Assembly (NCBI GenBank): GCA_023150455.1
Contig: JAKLKW010000001.1
Span: 1-64,000, forward strand
DNA: 64,000 nt
Source: Alphaproteobacteria bacterium
Lineage (GTDB): Bacteria > Pseudomonadota > Alphaproteobacteria > JAEULC01
Direction of reading: 5' to 3'
The first letter of the stretch is position 1; every line of letters starts with the position of its first letter. The notes under the pieces are model-generated. The model ran no database searches and had not been told where the DNA came from. It saw only the letters and a program-made list of their open reading frames with translations. Positions 23,128 to 32,202 of this stretch are shown here, piece after piece. Made by a program: the position numbers and the translations under genes.

Positions 23128-24288
23128 CTACGCCGCCGACCGCTCGGAGCCGGAGGGGTGCAGCCGGTAGATCGTGAAGTCGCGCTGCAGCGCCGGCAGC
23201 GGGCAGATCTCGATCACGCCGGCATGCGGCTGCATGAGGATCATCGCCACGGTCGCCGACAGGTTGCCCTGGAAGGTGGTGCGCGGCGGCCGGCAGACCG
23301 ACCACGGCGCGGCGAAATCGTCGAACAGCGCGGTGCGCAGATGCTCGACCGTCAGCCGACCGCGCTCGCGCGCCAGAGCCTGGCGCACGCGCGCGTCGCG
23401 ATAGAGGCTGTCGGGCGTGTTGACCAGCCCGGTCTCCTTGACCTTGCCGAGCGCGACCGGGCTGATCCAGTGGTTGGCGTGCACCAGGATGCCGCCGTCC
23501 GGATGGATCGCGAACGCCTCGTCGGGCGCGCATTCGAAGTCGATCGCGTAGCCTTCGGCGGTCGAGACGATCATGTTGTTCGAGGCGGACTTCGGCGTCG
23601 TCGCGACGACGCGCAGCGCCAGCGCGAAATGCGCCTGCTCCAGCACCTTGCGGCGGATCAGCGCCAGCGGCACGCCGGCCTGCATGTAGTCGAGGTTCGA
23701 TTCCAGGTAATTGGCGCTGATCGCGATGCCGGCGGCGTTGAGCCCGGCGCGCGCGAGCCCGCCGGCTTCGGTGAAGGTCATGAAGTCCGGCCCGTCGTCT
23801 CGCCGCACCTTGAGCACGACGCCCGTCTCGGCACAGTCGACTTTCCAGTCCCAGTTCTGGCCGTGGATCAGCCTGCCGTCGAGCGTCGCCTCGGGCAGCA
23901 GCACGGCGCCGGTGCAGCCGTCGTCCTCGCCGGCGCCGTCGTCCTTCACGACCTCGCTCGGCTTCACCGGCTTGGCCGCCTTGCGCCGCGCCATCTTGAG
24001 GATCTCGGTGCGCGCGTTGAGCAGCGCGATCTGCTCGAACGGCTGCTCGGCGCCTAGGGCGATGCCGCGCATCTCCTCGACATAGGCGGGGTCGAACGCC
24101 TCGATGACGGGCACGAAATCGCGCACCATGGCGGCGATCTCGGCGTCCGAGAGCCCGATGCGCGCAAGCTCGCGACCATAGTGGCCGATGCCGCGCCGGA
24201 TCCGCAGCGCCGCCTGACGGCCGTATTGCCGGCCGCGCTCCTGCGGCGGTCCGCTGACCTCGACAAGCGGAAACGGCTCTACGGCCAT
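23128..24288 (-). CDS. C45 family autoproteolytic acyltransferase/hydrolase (isopenicillin N acyltransferase-like)
   Basis: VSGPPQERGRQYGRQAALRIRRGIGHY; nucleophile DDGCTGAVLLPEATLDGRLIHGQNWDWKVDCAETGVVL; CAPDEAFAIHPDGGILVHANHW. Confidence 0.9.
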   Translation of the reverse strand: MAVEPFPLVEVSGPPQERGRQYGRQAALRIRRGIGHYGRELARIGLSDAEIAAMVRDFVPVIEAFDPAYVEEMRGIALGAEQPFEQIALLNARTEILKMARRKAAKPVKPSEVVKDDGAGEDDGCTGAVLLPEATLDGRLIHGQNWDWKVDCAETGVVLKVRRDDGPDFMTFTEAGGLARAGLNAAGIAISANYLESNLDYMQAGVPLALIRRKVLEQAHFALALRVVATTPKSASNNMIVSTAEGYAIDFECAPDEAFAIHPDGGILVHANHWISPVALGKVKETGLVNTPDSLYRDARVRQALARERGRLTVEHLRTALFDDFAAPWSVCRPPRTTFQGNLSATVAMILMQPHAGVIEICPLPALQRDFTIYRLHPSGSERSAA

Positions 24289-24317
24289 GGCGTGCGCTCC
24301 GGCGATGGGTCGGGTCG

Positions 24318-24345
24318 AGTGTTGTCTTTCTAGAAACAAAATGCA
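24318..24345. promoter_or_regulatory. Candidate operator in divergent C45/GntR intergenic region
   Basis: Imperfect palindrome GTTGTCTTTCTAGAAACAAAAT, containing the perfect core TTTCTAGAAA, immediately upstream of the GntR start at 24357. Confidence 0.4.
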
Positions 24346-24356
24346 ATACCTTTGCC

Positions 24357-25253
24357 ATGATCCAGGCTTCCAGCACCGCCCGTCTGCCGGCCGGCTTGGC
24401 GCGTCGCATCCTGGCGATCGCCCGCGAACGGGCGTTGCCGGCCGGCGCCCGGCTGACCGAGCTGGGCCTGGCCGCCGACCTCAAGGTCTCCCGCACGCCG
24501 GTGCGCGCGGCGCTCAAGGCGCTGGAGGCGACCGGCTGGGTCAAGGCGGGCCCGAGCCGCGGCTTCGTGCTGAAGCGGCCGGTCAAGGCGCTGCCGGAAG
24601 GGCACGAGGCGGTGGCCGACGACGATGCCGCGCTCTACGTGCGCATCTCGCGTGACCGGCTCGAGGGCGAGCTTGGTGCGGCCGTGTCGGAAGCTGATCT
24701 CGTGCGGCGCTACGGCGTCAAGCGCAGCCTGCTGCTCCGCGTGCTGGGTCGCCTGGCCGAGGCCGGGGTGATCGAGCGGCGGCCGGGCTACGGCTGGGAG
24801 TTCCGGCCGGCGATCGATTCACCGGCAGCGCGCCGCGAAAGCTACCGCTTCCGCATGCTGATCGAGCCGGCCGGGCTGCTCGAGCCCGGCTTCCGGCTCG
24901 ATCCCGCCTGGGTCGAGGCGATGCGCGCGCGTCACCGCGCGGCGCTGGCCGCGCCCTGGCGCGACACGTCGAGCGTCGCCTTCTACGAGATGAACGCCGC
25001 GTTCCACGAGGGGCTGGCGACCGCGTCGGGCAACCGTTTCATCCTGATGGCCGTCCAGCAGCAGAACCGTCTGCGGCGCTTCCTCAACGTGCACTGGACC
25101 TACGGGCACCAGCGCGTGCTGGTGAACTGCCGCGAGCACCTGGAGATGCTGGATCGGCTCGAGGCGGGCGATCGCGACGTGGCGGCGGCGCTGATGCGCC
25201 GGCATCTCGAAGGCGCCGCGCGGCTGGTGCCGCAATCCTTTGTTGCCGCCTGA
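24357..25253 (+). CDS. GntR family transcriptional regulator
   Basis: N-terminal wHTH (RERALPAGARLTELGLAADLKVSRTPVRAALKALEATGWVKAGPSRGFVLK); FCD-like C-terminus (YEMNAAFHEGLATASGNRFILMAVQQQNRLRRF). Confidence 0.88.
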   Translation: MIQASSTARLPAGLARRILAIARERALPAGARLTELGLAADLKVSRTPVRAALKALEATGWVKAGPSRGFVLKRPVKALPEGHEAVADDDAALYVRISRDRLEGELGAAVSEADLVRRYGVKRSLLLRVLGRLAEAGVIERRPGYGWEFRPAIDSPAARRESYRFRMLIEPAGLLEPGFRLDPAWVEAMRARHRAALAAPWRDTSSVAFYEMNAAFHEGLATASGNRFILMAVQQQNRLRRFLNVHWTYGHQRVLVNCREHLEMLDRLEAGDRDVAAALMRRHLEGAARLVPQSFVAA

Positions 25254-25345
25254 TCAATGTATTTCATCGACTTGAAGTGCCAAGTCTTGCAGCCGCGGGA
25301 CGACGGAGCCGCCGAACGGGCAACCCCGTCGCGCCTCGGCTGCCC

Positions 25346-25756
25346 TCAGGCGCTGGCGGCGACCGGTGCGGCCCGCCGCACGCCGAAGAACTCGAGCTCC
25401 GCGAAGGCGGCGACGACGGCTGCCTGCGCGACGACGAAGGCGTAGCCGAACGGCGTCGGCGCGACCCAGCCGGAGACGAGCAGCAGCACGCTCTCGACCG
25501 CCCAGGCCGCGTTCAGGACGATCACGGCCCAGACGGCGGGCCGCACGACATGCACGCGCGTGGCGATGACGGCCACGATCGCGGCGAAGGGCAACAGGGC
25601 GATCCCGGCCGCGCGCAGCAGGGCGGCGGGGAGGCCGAGCAGCGGCTCGAGCATGCCGGCGCCCGCGCCCATCAAGAGGCCGCAGGCCGCGCTGGTCGCC
25701 GCGTCGGCCAGCAGCACGTTGCGCAGGAAGTTGGGGCTCGAGATCAGCTTGGTCAT
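25346..25756 (-). CDS. Small integral membrane protein, unknown function
   Basis: ~136 aa with four hydrophobic helices (NVLLADAATSAACGLLMGAGAGML... AVWAVIVLNAAWAVESVLLLVSGWV); divergent from the XRE regulator. Confidence 0.7.
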   Translation of the reverse strand: MTKLISSPNFLRNVLLADAATSAACGLLMGAGAGMLEPLLGLPAALLRAAGIALLPFAAIVAVIATRVHVVRPAVWAVIVLNAAWAVESVLLLVSGWVAPTPFGYAFVVAQAAVVAAFAELEFFGVRRAAPVAASA

Positions 25757-25828
25757 GGTCGCCTCCATCGGCTTGCGGGGACATCGATCGGCGGGGGCAT
25801 CATTTGCGATGCCGCGGCGCCAAGTCGA

Positions 25829-25864
25829 TTACGTCGGAGGTAATTGGATGCGGGTTTTGCATCC
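25829..25864. promoter_or_regulatory. Candidate operator(s) between membrane protein and XRE/MmyB regulator
   Basis: Two adjacent inverted repeats: ATTACgtcggagGTAAT (25829-25845) and GGATGCgggttttGCATCC (25846-25864), just upstream of the regulator start at 25879. Confidence 0.35.
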
Positions 25865-25878
25865 GCTATCGTCCGGCC

Positions 25879-26675
25879 ATGATGGATACGCCCGCACGTC
25901 CGGTCGGCGAGCTGCTGCGCGAGTGGCGGCAGCGCCGGCGCATGAGCCAGCTCGGGCTTGCCGTCGAGGCCGACATCTCGTCCCGGCACCTGAGCTTCCT
26001 CGAGACCGGGAGGTCGATGCCGAGCCGCGAGATGGTGCTGCACCTGGCCGAGCGGCTCGACATTCCCTTGCGCGAGCGCAACGTGCTGCTGGTCGCCGCC
26101 GGCTATGCGCCGATCTATGCCGAACGCAGGCTCGCCGATCCGGCGCTCGAGCCGGCGCGCAAGGCGATGGAGCTGATCCTCGCGGGGCACGAGCCGTTCC
26201 CGGCCCTGGCGGTCGACCGGCATTGGACGCTGGTCGCGTCGAACAAGGCCGTGCCGCCGCTGCTGGCCGGCATCGATCCCGCGTTGCTGAAGCCGCCGGT
26301 CAACGTCCTGCGCCTGAGCCTGCATCCGGCCGGGCTGGCGCCGCGCATCGCCAACCTCGCGGAATGGCGCCGGCACCTGCTCGAGCGCCTGCGCCACCAG
26401 GTCGACGTCACGGCCGACGCGGCGCTGGTCGCGCTGATGGAAGAGCTGCGCGCCTACCCGGCGCCGGCCGGCGCCCGGCCGCCGGTCGAGCGCGACTACG
26501 CCGGCGTGGTCGTGCCGTTCCAGCTCAAGACCGACCTCGGCCTGCTGTCGTTCTTCAGCACCACCACCGTGTTCGGCACGCCGGTCGACGTCCGTTCTAT
26601 CCCGCCGATGCCGCGACGGGCGAGGCGCTGCAGCGCCTGGCGGCAGCGGCGCCGGATTCACGCCGCGCGCATTGA
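25879..26675 (+). pseudogene. XRE family transcriptional regulator with MmyB-like C-terminal domain, frameshifted near its 3' end
   Basis: Frame A: MMDTPARPVGELLREWRQRRRMSQLGLAVEADISSRHLSFLETGRSMPSREMVLHLAERLDIPLRERN...FFSTTTVFGTPVDV. Frame B then supplies FYPADAATGEALQRLAAAAPDSRRAH* (stop 26675). The expected linker between the two blocks is missing. Confidence 0.7.
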
Positions 26676-26682
26676 CGCGCGA

Positions 26683-28260
26683 TCACGCCTGCGGCTGCAC
26701 CGCCGGCGCCCGCGCGCCCGGCCGCACGCCGTGGAAATGCTCGAGATAGGCGCGGTACCGGCGCACTTCCTCCTGCACCCGCGCTGCGTCCCATCCCATC
26801 TCGGCGGCGACGGCCTCGGCCGCCCTCTCCGCCGCGCCGTAGCCCATGGTCTGGGTCCAGGCGGCGCCGACGCGCCGGAACATCAGGTCGACAAGGCTGG
26901 TCGGATGCTCGTGCGCGGCGGCGTGCTTCAGGTCGCTGAGCTTGATCTGGGTGTAGTCGTCGAGCAGCGGCGGCGAGTTCTGGTTCTCCGGGAAAGGGCG
27001 CGCGGCATAGGACAGCGCCCGCGGCGCGCGCGACGGCTTGATCTTCGCGGCGACCAGCCGGGTCAGCTCGGCCCCGGCCGAGCGATGCGTCATGATCGGG
27101 CCGGCGGTCATTGCATAGACGCCCGGCATGCCCTCCGCGGCGAGGTCGTGCACCTCGCGCGAGCGCTTGCCCTTGGGGAAGTCGGGATCGGCGCCGAGCG
27201 GGCGCACGCCGGCCCAGGTGGACAGCACGTGCTCGCGCTTCAAGCCCAGCGCCGGCAGCATGTGGTTGGCCTCGTCGATCAGCCAGTCGATCTCGTCGTC
27301 GGTCACGCGGATGTCGTCTGGGTCGCCGTCATAGAGGGTCTCGGTCGGCCCGAAATAATGCAGGCCACGCCAGGGGATGCAGTAGAACGGCTCGTCGATG
27401 CGGTTGATCGTGGCGATGCCGTGGCTGGCGCAGTCCGGCGGCAGGCGCACCACGATGTGGCTGCCCTTGGTGCCGTTGATGCGCCGCCTGGCGCCGGATC
27501 CGGCGAGCGCGTTGACGCGGTCGATCCAGATGCCGGCCATGTTCAGGACGATGCGCGCCTTGACCTTGGCTATGTCCTGCGGCCGCAGCTGGTCGCTCAA
27601 GGTCAGCGTCCAGCCGCGCTCGCCGTCCTTCTCGAGGCCCGAGACCGACGTGTAGTTGCGTGCCACCGCGCCCAGGCGCTCGGCGTCCAGCACCGCGTCC
27701 ATGGCCAGGCGCTCGGGCCATTCGAAGCGGTACTCGCGGAACATGGCGACGCTCGAGAGCCGGCCGCGGTCGCGCAGCCAGCGCACGAGCGGCGTGCGAC
27801 CGATCTCCGGGCCCGCGATGTTGCGATAGTCGAGCGGGACGGACGCCGGCCCGAGCCGCTCGAGCAGGCGGAAGGCGAGCGCCACCTGCCAGGGCGCATA
27901 GGCGCCGCCGCGATAGACCGGAAAGCAGAAGTTCAGCTTCTCGACGCGCTCGGGCGCCGTCTCGACGATCTGCGCGCGCATCTGCATGGCCTGGCGCGCC
28001 ATGCGCACGGCGATCCCGAGCGCGTTCGGATTGCGCGCGAAGTCCCAGATCGAGCCGCCGGGGGCGAGGTAGCGCAGGCCGCAATGCAGGAGGCGACTGG
28101 ACCGGCTGGACGAGCCGGAGGCGAAATCGCCCTTGTCGACGACGAGCACGGCATAGCCGGCGGCGGCCAGGTGCTGCGCGGCGGCGGCGCCGTTGGCGCC
28201 GGCGCCGACCACGGCGACGTCGAACGACTTTCCCTCCAGATCGGTCAGCGATGCGCGCAT
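26683..28260 (-). CDS. FAD-dependent oxidoreductase, glycerol-3-phosphate dehydrogenase (GlpD/GlpA)-like
   Basis: FDVAVVGAGANGAAAAQHLAAAGYAVLVVDKGDFASGSSSRSSRLLHCGLRYL; RRINGTKGSHIVVRLP; TWAGVRPLGADP. Confidence 0.92.
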   Translation of the reverse strand: MRASLTDLEGKSFDVAVVGAGANGAAAAQHLAAAGYAVLVVDKGDFASGSSSRSSRLLHCGLRYLAPGGSIWDFARNPNALGIAVRMARQAMQMRAQIVETAPERVEKLNFCFPVYRGGAYAPWQVALAFRLLERLGPASVPLDYRNIAGPEIGRTPLVRWLRDRGRLSSVAMFREYRFEWPERLAMDAVLDAERLGAVARNYTSVSGLEKDGERGWTLTLSDQLRPQDIAKVKARIVLNMAGIWIDRVNALAGSGARRRINGTKGSHIVVRLPPDCASHGIATINRIDEPFYCIPWRGLHYFGPTETLYDGDPDDIRVTDDEIDWLIDEANHMLPALGLKREHVLSTWAGVRPLGADPDFPKGKRSREVHDLAAEGMPGVYAMTAGPIMTHRSAGAELTRLVAAKIKPSRAPRALSYAARPFPENQNSPPLLDDYTQIKLSDLKHAAAHEHPTSLVDLMFRRVGAAWTQTMGYGAAERAAEAVAAEMGWDAARVQEEVRRYRAYLEHFHGVRPGARAPAVQPQA

Positions 28261-28338
28261 TTCGTCCTTCCCTCTGAAATCGCCTCTGCCCTATAGATCG
28301 GTCCCGGCATCGCCCCGGATCGCTGACAGGGACCGACC

Positions 28339-29244
28339 ATGTTCGTGCGACAACTCGAGGCCTTCCGCGCGACCATGCTGGCGGGCACGGTCAGCGGCGC
28401 GGCGGTGCTGCTGGGCGTGTCGCAGCCCGCGGTCAGCCGGCTGATCGGGCGGCTGGAAAAGGAGCTCAAGCTCACGCTGTTCGACCGCGGCAGCGGGCGC
28501 CTCGCGCCGACCGCCGAGGCGCAGATCCTCTACGACCAGGTCGAGCGCACCTTCGTGTCGGTCGACAAGATCCGCGAGGTCGCCGCCGCCATCGGCACGG
28601 CCCAGGCCGGGCATCTGCACGTGGCGACGCTGCCGGCGATCGGGCTGGGCTTCCTGCCCGCGGTGATCGAGGAGTTCCACCGCGCGCATCCGCAGGTCAC
28701 GGTCACCGCGGAGGTGAACATCTCGGCCCGCGTCGAGGAGGCGGTCGCGGCCCAGCATGTCGACCTGGGGATCGGCGAATTTCCGTTCCGGCGCACCGGG
28801 CTCGAGACCGAGGTGTTCTGCCGCGCGCCGGAATACCTGGCGGTGCCGACCGGGCATCCGCTCGCCGAGCGGCCGCATATCCGGCCGGGCGACCTGCACG
28901 CCATGCCGTTCATCGCGCTGACGCGCGACCAGGTCGGCCGGCACATGCTCGACCGCGTGTTCGCGCGCGCCGGCGTGGTGCGCCGCATCGTGGCGGAGAC
29001 GCAGGTCAACGCGGTGCTGTGCGACATGGTCGCGCGCGGCATCGGCGTCGGCCTGATCGATCCGTTCACGGCGGCGGATTTCGTCGGCCGCGGCATCGTC
29101 GCCGTGCCGTTCCGGCCGCGCGTCGAATTCCGTCTCGGCATCCTCTACCCGACGCACCGGCCCCTCTCGCGCGTCGCGCGCGCCTTCCTCACGGTCCTGC
29201 GCCGGCGGCGCAACGATCTGCTGCGCACGGCGCCGCGGCGCTGA
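28339..29244 (+). CDS. LysR family transcriptional regulator
   Basis: MFVRQLEAFRATMLAGTVSGAAVLLGVSQPAVSRLIGRLEKELKLTLFDRGSGRLAPTAEA; divergent from 26683..28260. Confidence 0.95.
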   Translation: MFVRQLEAFRATMLAGTVSGAAVLLGVSQPAVSRLIGRLEKELKLTLFDRGSGRLAPTAEAQILYDQVERTFVSVDKIREVAAAIGTAQAGHLHVATLPAIGLGFLPAVIEEFHRAHPQVTVTAEVNISARVEEAVAAQHVDLGIGEFPFRRTGLETEVFCRAPEYLAVPTGHPLAERPHIRPGDLHAMPFIALTRDQVGRHMLDRVFARAGVVRRIVAETQVNAVLCDMVARGIGVGLIDPFTAADFVGRGIVAVPFRPRVEFRLGILYPTHRPLSRVARAFLTVLRRRRNDLLRTAPRR

Positions 29245-29450
29245 AGAGCTTGCCACAGCGCGGGGCGCCAAAGGTATTACATCGCGGTATACTCCCGTCA
29301 TGCGCCGGCATTTGACCCCCTTGCCGCCGGCCGACTAGCAAGGAGAGGCGGCCCGCGCCCCGTTCCACAAGGCGGAAGCGTCGCGCGCCGACGGGGACAT
29401 CCGCAAGCCCTCGGGCCGGAACGAGGCACTCACGCAAAGGGGAGATCGTC

Positions 29451-31025
29451 ATGTCAGGAAAACGGGACTTCGCCATCCATCGCCGCACGGTCCTCGGCGC
29501 CGCCGCCGCGGCGGCCGCCGCCGGCGTCGCGCCGCCCTGGCTCGCGCGCCCTGCATCGGCCGCGGCGGGCACGCTGCGCGCCGGCATCACCGGCTACAAC
29601 GTCATCAACACGCTGGACCCCGGCAAGCACTCGCTCATCCCGGAGTCCTACCTCATCTGGGCGATGTTCAACTCCCTGCTGAAGTTCAATGCCAGGATGG
29701 AGGTGGTGCCCGACCTCGCGGAGTCCTTCGCCGCCAAGGACAGCACGACCCTTTCGTTCAAGCTGCGCAAGGGCGTGAAGTTCCACGACGGCAGCGAGAT
29801 GACCGCCGACGACGTGAAGTTCACGATCGAGCGCCTGCTCGATCCAGCCCTCGCCTCGTCCAACAAGGGCAAGGTGTCGGAAGTGAAGGAGGTCCGCGTC
29901 GTCGATCCGCACACGGTCGAGATCGTCACCAAGCAGGCCTTCGCGCCGCTGATGGCCTTCCTCACCAACGCGCGCACCGGCACGCAGATCGTGCCGCGCA
30001 AGGTCGTCCAGGCGGTCGGCAACGACGCCTTCGGCAAGCAGCCGGTCGGCACCGGCGCCTACAAGCTCAAGGCCTGGAAGCCGGGCGAGAGCGTCACGCT
30101 GGCGGCGCACGAGGGCTATTTCGTCGCCGGACAGCCGAGCATGGCCACCATCGAGGTGCCGCTGATCGCCGAGGAGTCGAGCGGCGTGACGGCGCTCAAG
30201 GGCGGCCAGATCGACCTGACCAGCACGGCGCCCTTCGCCGACATCCCGACGCTGGAGCAGGACAAGACCCTCAAGGTGCTGAAGCAGCCGGGCATGAACT
30301 GCCGCTTCATCGCCGTCAACCACAGGAAGCCGCCGTTCGACGACGTGCATTTCCGCCGCGCCGTCTCGATGGCGTTCGACCGCAACGCGATGGTCAAGGT
30401 CGTGCTGTTCGGCGAGGGCGTCCCGGCGCACGGCCTCATCCCGCCTTCGCTCGCCTATGCGTACGAGGGCAAGGCGCGCGCGACCTCGGTGTTCAACGCC
30501 GAGCGCGCCAAGGCGGAGCTGGCGAAGTCGAAATACGCCAAGGAGAAGATCAACGTGCCGATCCTCACCTGGGGCTCGAGCTGGTGGAAGCGCATCATCG
30601 AAGTGTTCGCGCTGCAAGTGAACCAGACGCTCGGCACCAACTTCACCGTCGAGGTGAACGAGGCCAACACCGTGTATGCGCGCCAGAAGTCGGGCGACTT
30701 CCAGGGCAGCGTCTGGGGCTGGCTCGGCCTGGTCGATCCGGACGAGTATGTCGGCGAGGTCCTGAGCACGAAGGGCTGGCGCAACTTCTACGGCTACAGC
30801 AATCCGAAGGTCGACGCGCTCGCTGAGCAAGGCCGCGCCGAGCTCGACATGGCGAAGCGCGGCGCGCTCTACAAGCAGGCCGAGGACATCGCGATCGAGG
30901 AAGCGGCCGTGCTGCCCTGCTTCACCTCGAACATCCACAACCTGATGACGATCAAGGTACAGGGCTTCACGCAGCTGCCCTATTCGAACTTCGGCGACCA
31001 GTTCGCCAGCATCAAGATGGGGTGA
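29451..31025 (+). CDS. Peptide-type ABC transporter substrate-binding protein (SBP family 5), Tat-type signal
   Basis: HRRTVLGAAAAAAAAGVAPPWLARPASA leader; LSFKLRKGVKFHDGSEMTADDVKFTIERLLDPALASS. Confidence 0.94.
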   Translation: MSGKRDFAIHRRTVLGAAAAAAAAGVAPPWLARPASAAAGTLRAGITGYNVINTLDPGKHSLIPESYLIWAMFNSLLKFNARMEVVPDLAESFAAKDSTTLSFKLRKGVKFHDGSEMTADDVKFTIERLLDPALASSNKGKVSEVKEVRVVDPHTVEIVTKQAFAPLMAFLTNARTGTQIVPRKVVQAVGNDAFGKQPVGTGAYKLKAWKPGESVTLAAHEGYFVAGQPSMATIEVPLIAEESSGVTALKGGQIDLTSTAPFADIPTLEQDKTLKVLKQPGMNCRFIAVNHRKPPFDDVHFRRAVSMAFDRNAMVKVVLFGEGVPAHGLIPPSLAYAYEGKARATSVFNAERAKAELAKSKYAKEKINVPILTWGSSWWKRIIEVFALQVNQTLGTNFTVEVNEANTVYARQKSGDFQGSVWGWLGLVDPDEYVGEVLSTKGWRNFYGYSNPKVDALAEQGRAELDMAKRGALYKQAEDIAIEEAAVLPCFTSNIHNLMTIKVQGFTQLPYSNFGDQFASIKMG

Positions 31026-31053
31026 GGACGATCGTCGTCTGATCTTTCTTCCG

Positions 31054-31217
31054 TCCCCCCTCCCCTTGCGGGAGGGGGTTAGGGGGAGGGGCTCGCGCGT
31101 CAGCGCGAATACAGGTGTCTGACGACGTGTGGCGATGCCGCGCTATTCGCTGGCAACATCACCCCGCTGGGCCGCATACCCCTCCCCCCAATCCCCTCCC
31201 GCAAGGGGAGGGGGGAC
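31054..31217. repeat. Large imperfect inverted repeat between SBP and permease genes
   Basis: Left arm CCCCCCTCCCCTTGCGGGAGGGGGTTAGGGGGAGGGG and right arm CCCCTCCCCCCAATCCCCTCCCGCAAGGGGAGGGGGG are reverse complements with about two mismatches over 37 bp, separated by ~90 bp. Confidence 0.85.
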
Positions 31218-31245
31218 AAACTCGAATTGGGTGTGAGAATCCTTC

Positions 31246-32202
31246 GTGCCGCGCGCCGCTCTCTATATCGCCGGCCGGCTGGCGGGGGCGTTGGCCACCA
31301 TCGCGGTGGGCGCCCTGGTGGTGTTCTTCGTCATGCGCGCGGCGTCGGGCGACCCGGCGCTGGCGGTTCTGGGCGAGAACGCCACGCCCGAGGCGGTCGC
31401 CGCCTTCCGGGCGAAGCACCATCTCGACGCCCCGCTGGTCGCGCAGTTCCTGATCTGGCTCGCCGGCATGCTGCGCGGCGATTTCGGCCTGTCGCTCACC
31501 ATCGCGGGCGGCATCCCGATCGCGCAGCTGATGGCGGCGCGGCTGCCGATCACGGCCTTCGTCGGGCTCTATGCCGTCGTCATCGCCGTGCTGATCTCGC
31601 TGATCATGGGCACGATCGCCGCGCTCAGGCGCGGGCGCGCGGTCGACACGGTGGCGACCTCCGTGGCCGTGCTCGGCATCTCGATGCCGGATTTCTGGCT
31701 GAGCTACGTGCTGGTCTTCGCCCTGGCGCTGGGCTGGAAGCTGTTCCCGGCCTACGGCTTCACCTCGCCGGTCGACTCGCTGGCAGGCGCGCTCTACAGC
31801 GGCTTCCTGCCGGCGCTGGCGATCGCGGCGCCCATGGCCGCCGTGTTCGCGCGCATGCTGCGCACCTCGCTGCTCGAGACGGCGAGCCGCGAATACGTGG
31901 TCGTGGCGCGCTCGCTCGGCTTCAGCAAGCCCTTCATCTTCCGCCAGTACGTGTTCCGCAATGCGCTGATCCCGTACGTGACGGTCATCGGCCTGCAGAT
32001 CCGCTACCTGCTCGGCGGCGTGGTGGTGATCGAGCGCATCTTCGGCATCCAGGGCCTGGGGTCGCTTGCGGTCGACGCCGCCTTTGCGCGGGACTATCCG
32101 ACCGTGCAGGCCTGCACGGTCGTGTTCCTCGGCATCGTGCTCCTGGTCAACGTCGTGGTCGACCTGGTCTGCGTCGCGCTCGATCCCCGGAGGACATTGT
32201 GA
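31246..32202 (+). CDS. Dipeptide ABC transporter permease, DppB-like (GTG start possible)
   Basis: FVMRAASGDPALAVLGENATPEAVAAFRAKHHLDAPLVAQFLIWLAGMLRGDFGLSLT; EYVVVARSLGFSKPFIFRQYVFRNALIPYVTVIGLQIRYLLGG. Confidence 0.93.
   Translation: MPRAALYIAGRLAGALATIAVGALVVFFVMRAASGDPALAVLGENATPEAVAAFRAKHHLDAPLVAQFLIWLAGMLRGDFGLSLTIAGGIPIAQLMAARLPITAFVGLYAVVIAVLISLIMGTIAALRRGRAVDTVATSVAVLGISMPDFWLSYVLVFALALGWKLFPAYGFTSPVDSLAGALYSGFLPALAIAAPMAAVFARMLRTSLLETASREYVVVARSLGFSKPFIFRQYVFRNALIPYVTVIGLQIRYLLGGVVVIERIFGIQGLGSLAVDAAFARDYPTVQACTVVFLGIVLLVNVVVDLVCVALDPRRTL

Noticed and set aside
29273-29298. Fourth regulon motif upstream of the SBP at 29451 (GGTATTACATCGCGGTATACTCCCGTC)
   Set aside because: Has a TATACT box but lacks the TSRYATAYCA half; likely just a promoter element.
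31054-31217. Inverted repeat as ends of an insertion sequence or MITE
   Set aside because: Only ~90 bp between arms, no transposase, no visible target-site duplication; better described as a dispersed GC-rich repeat or RNA structure unless more copies are found.
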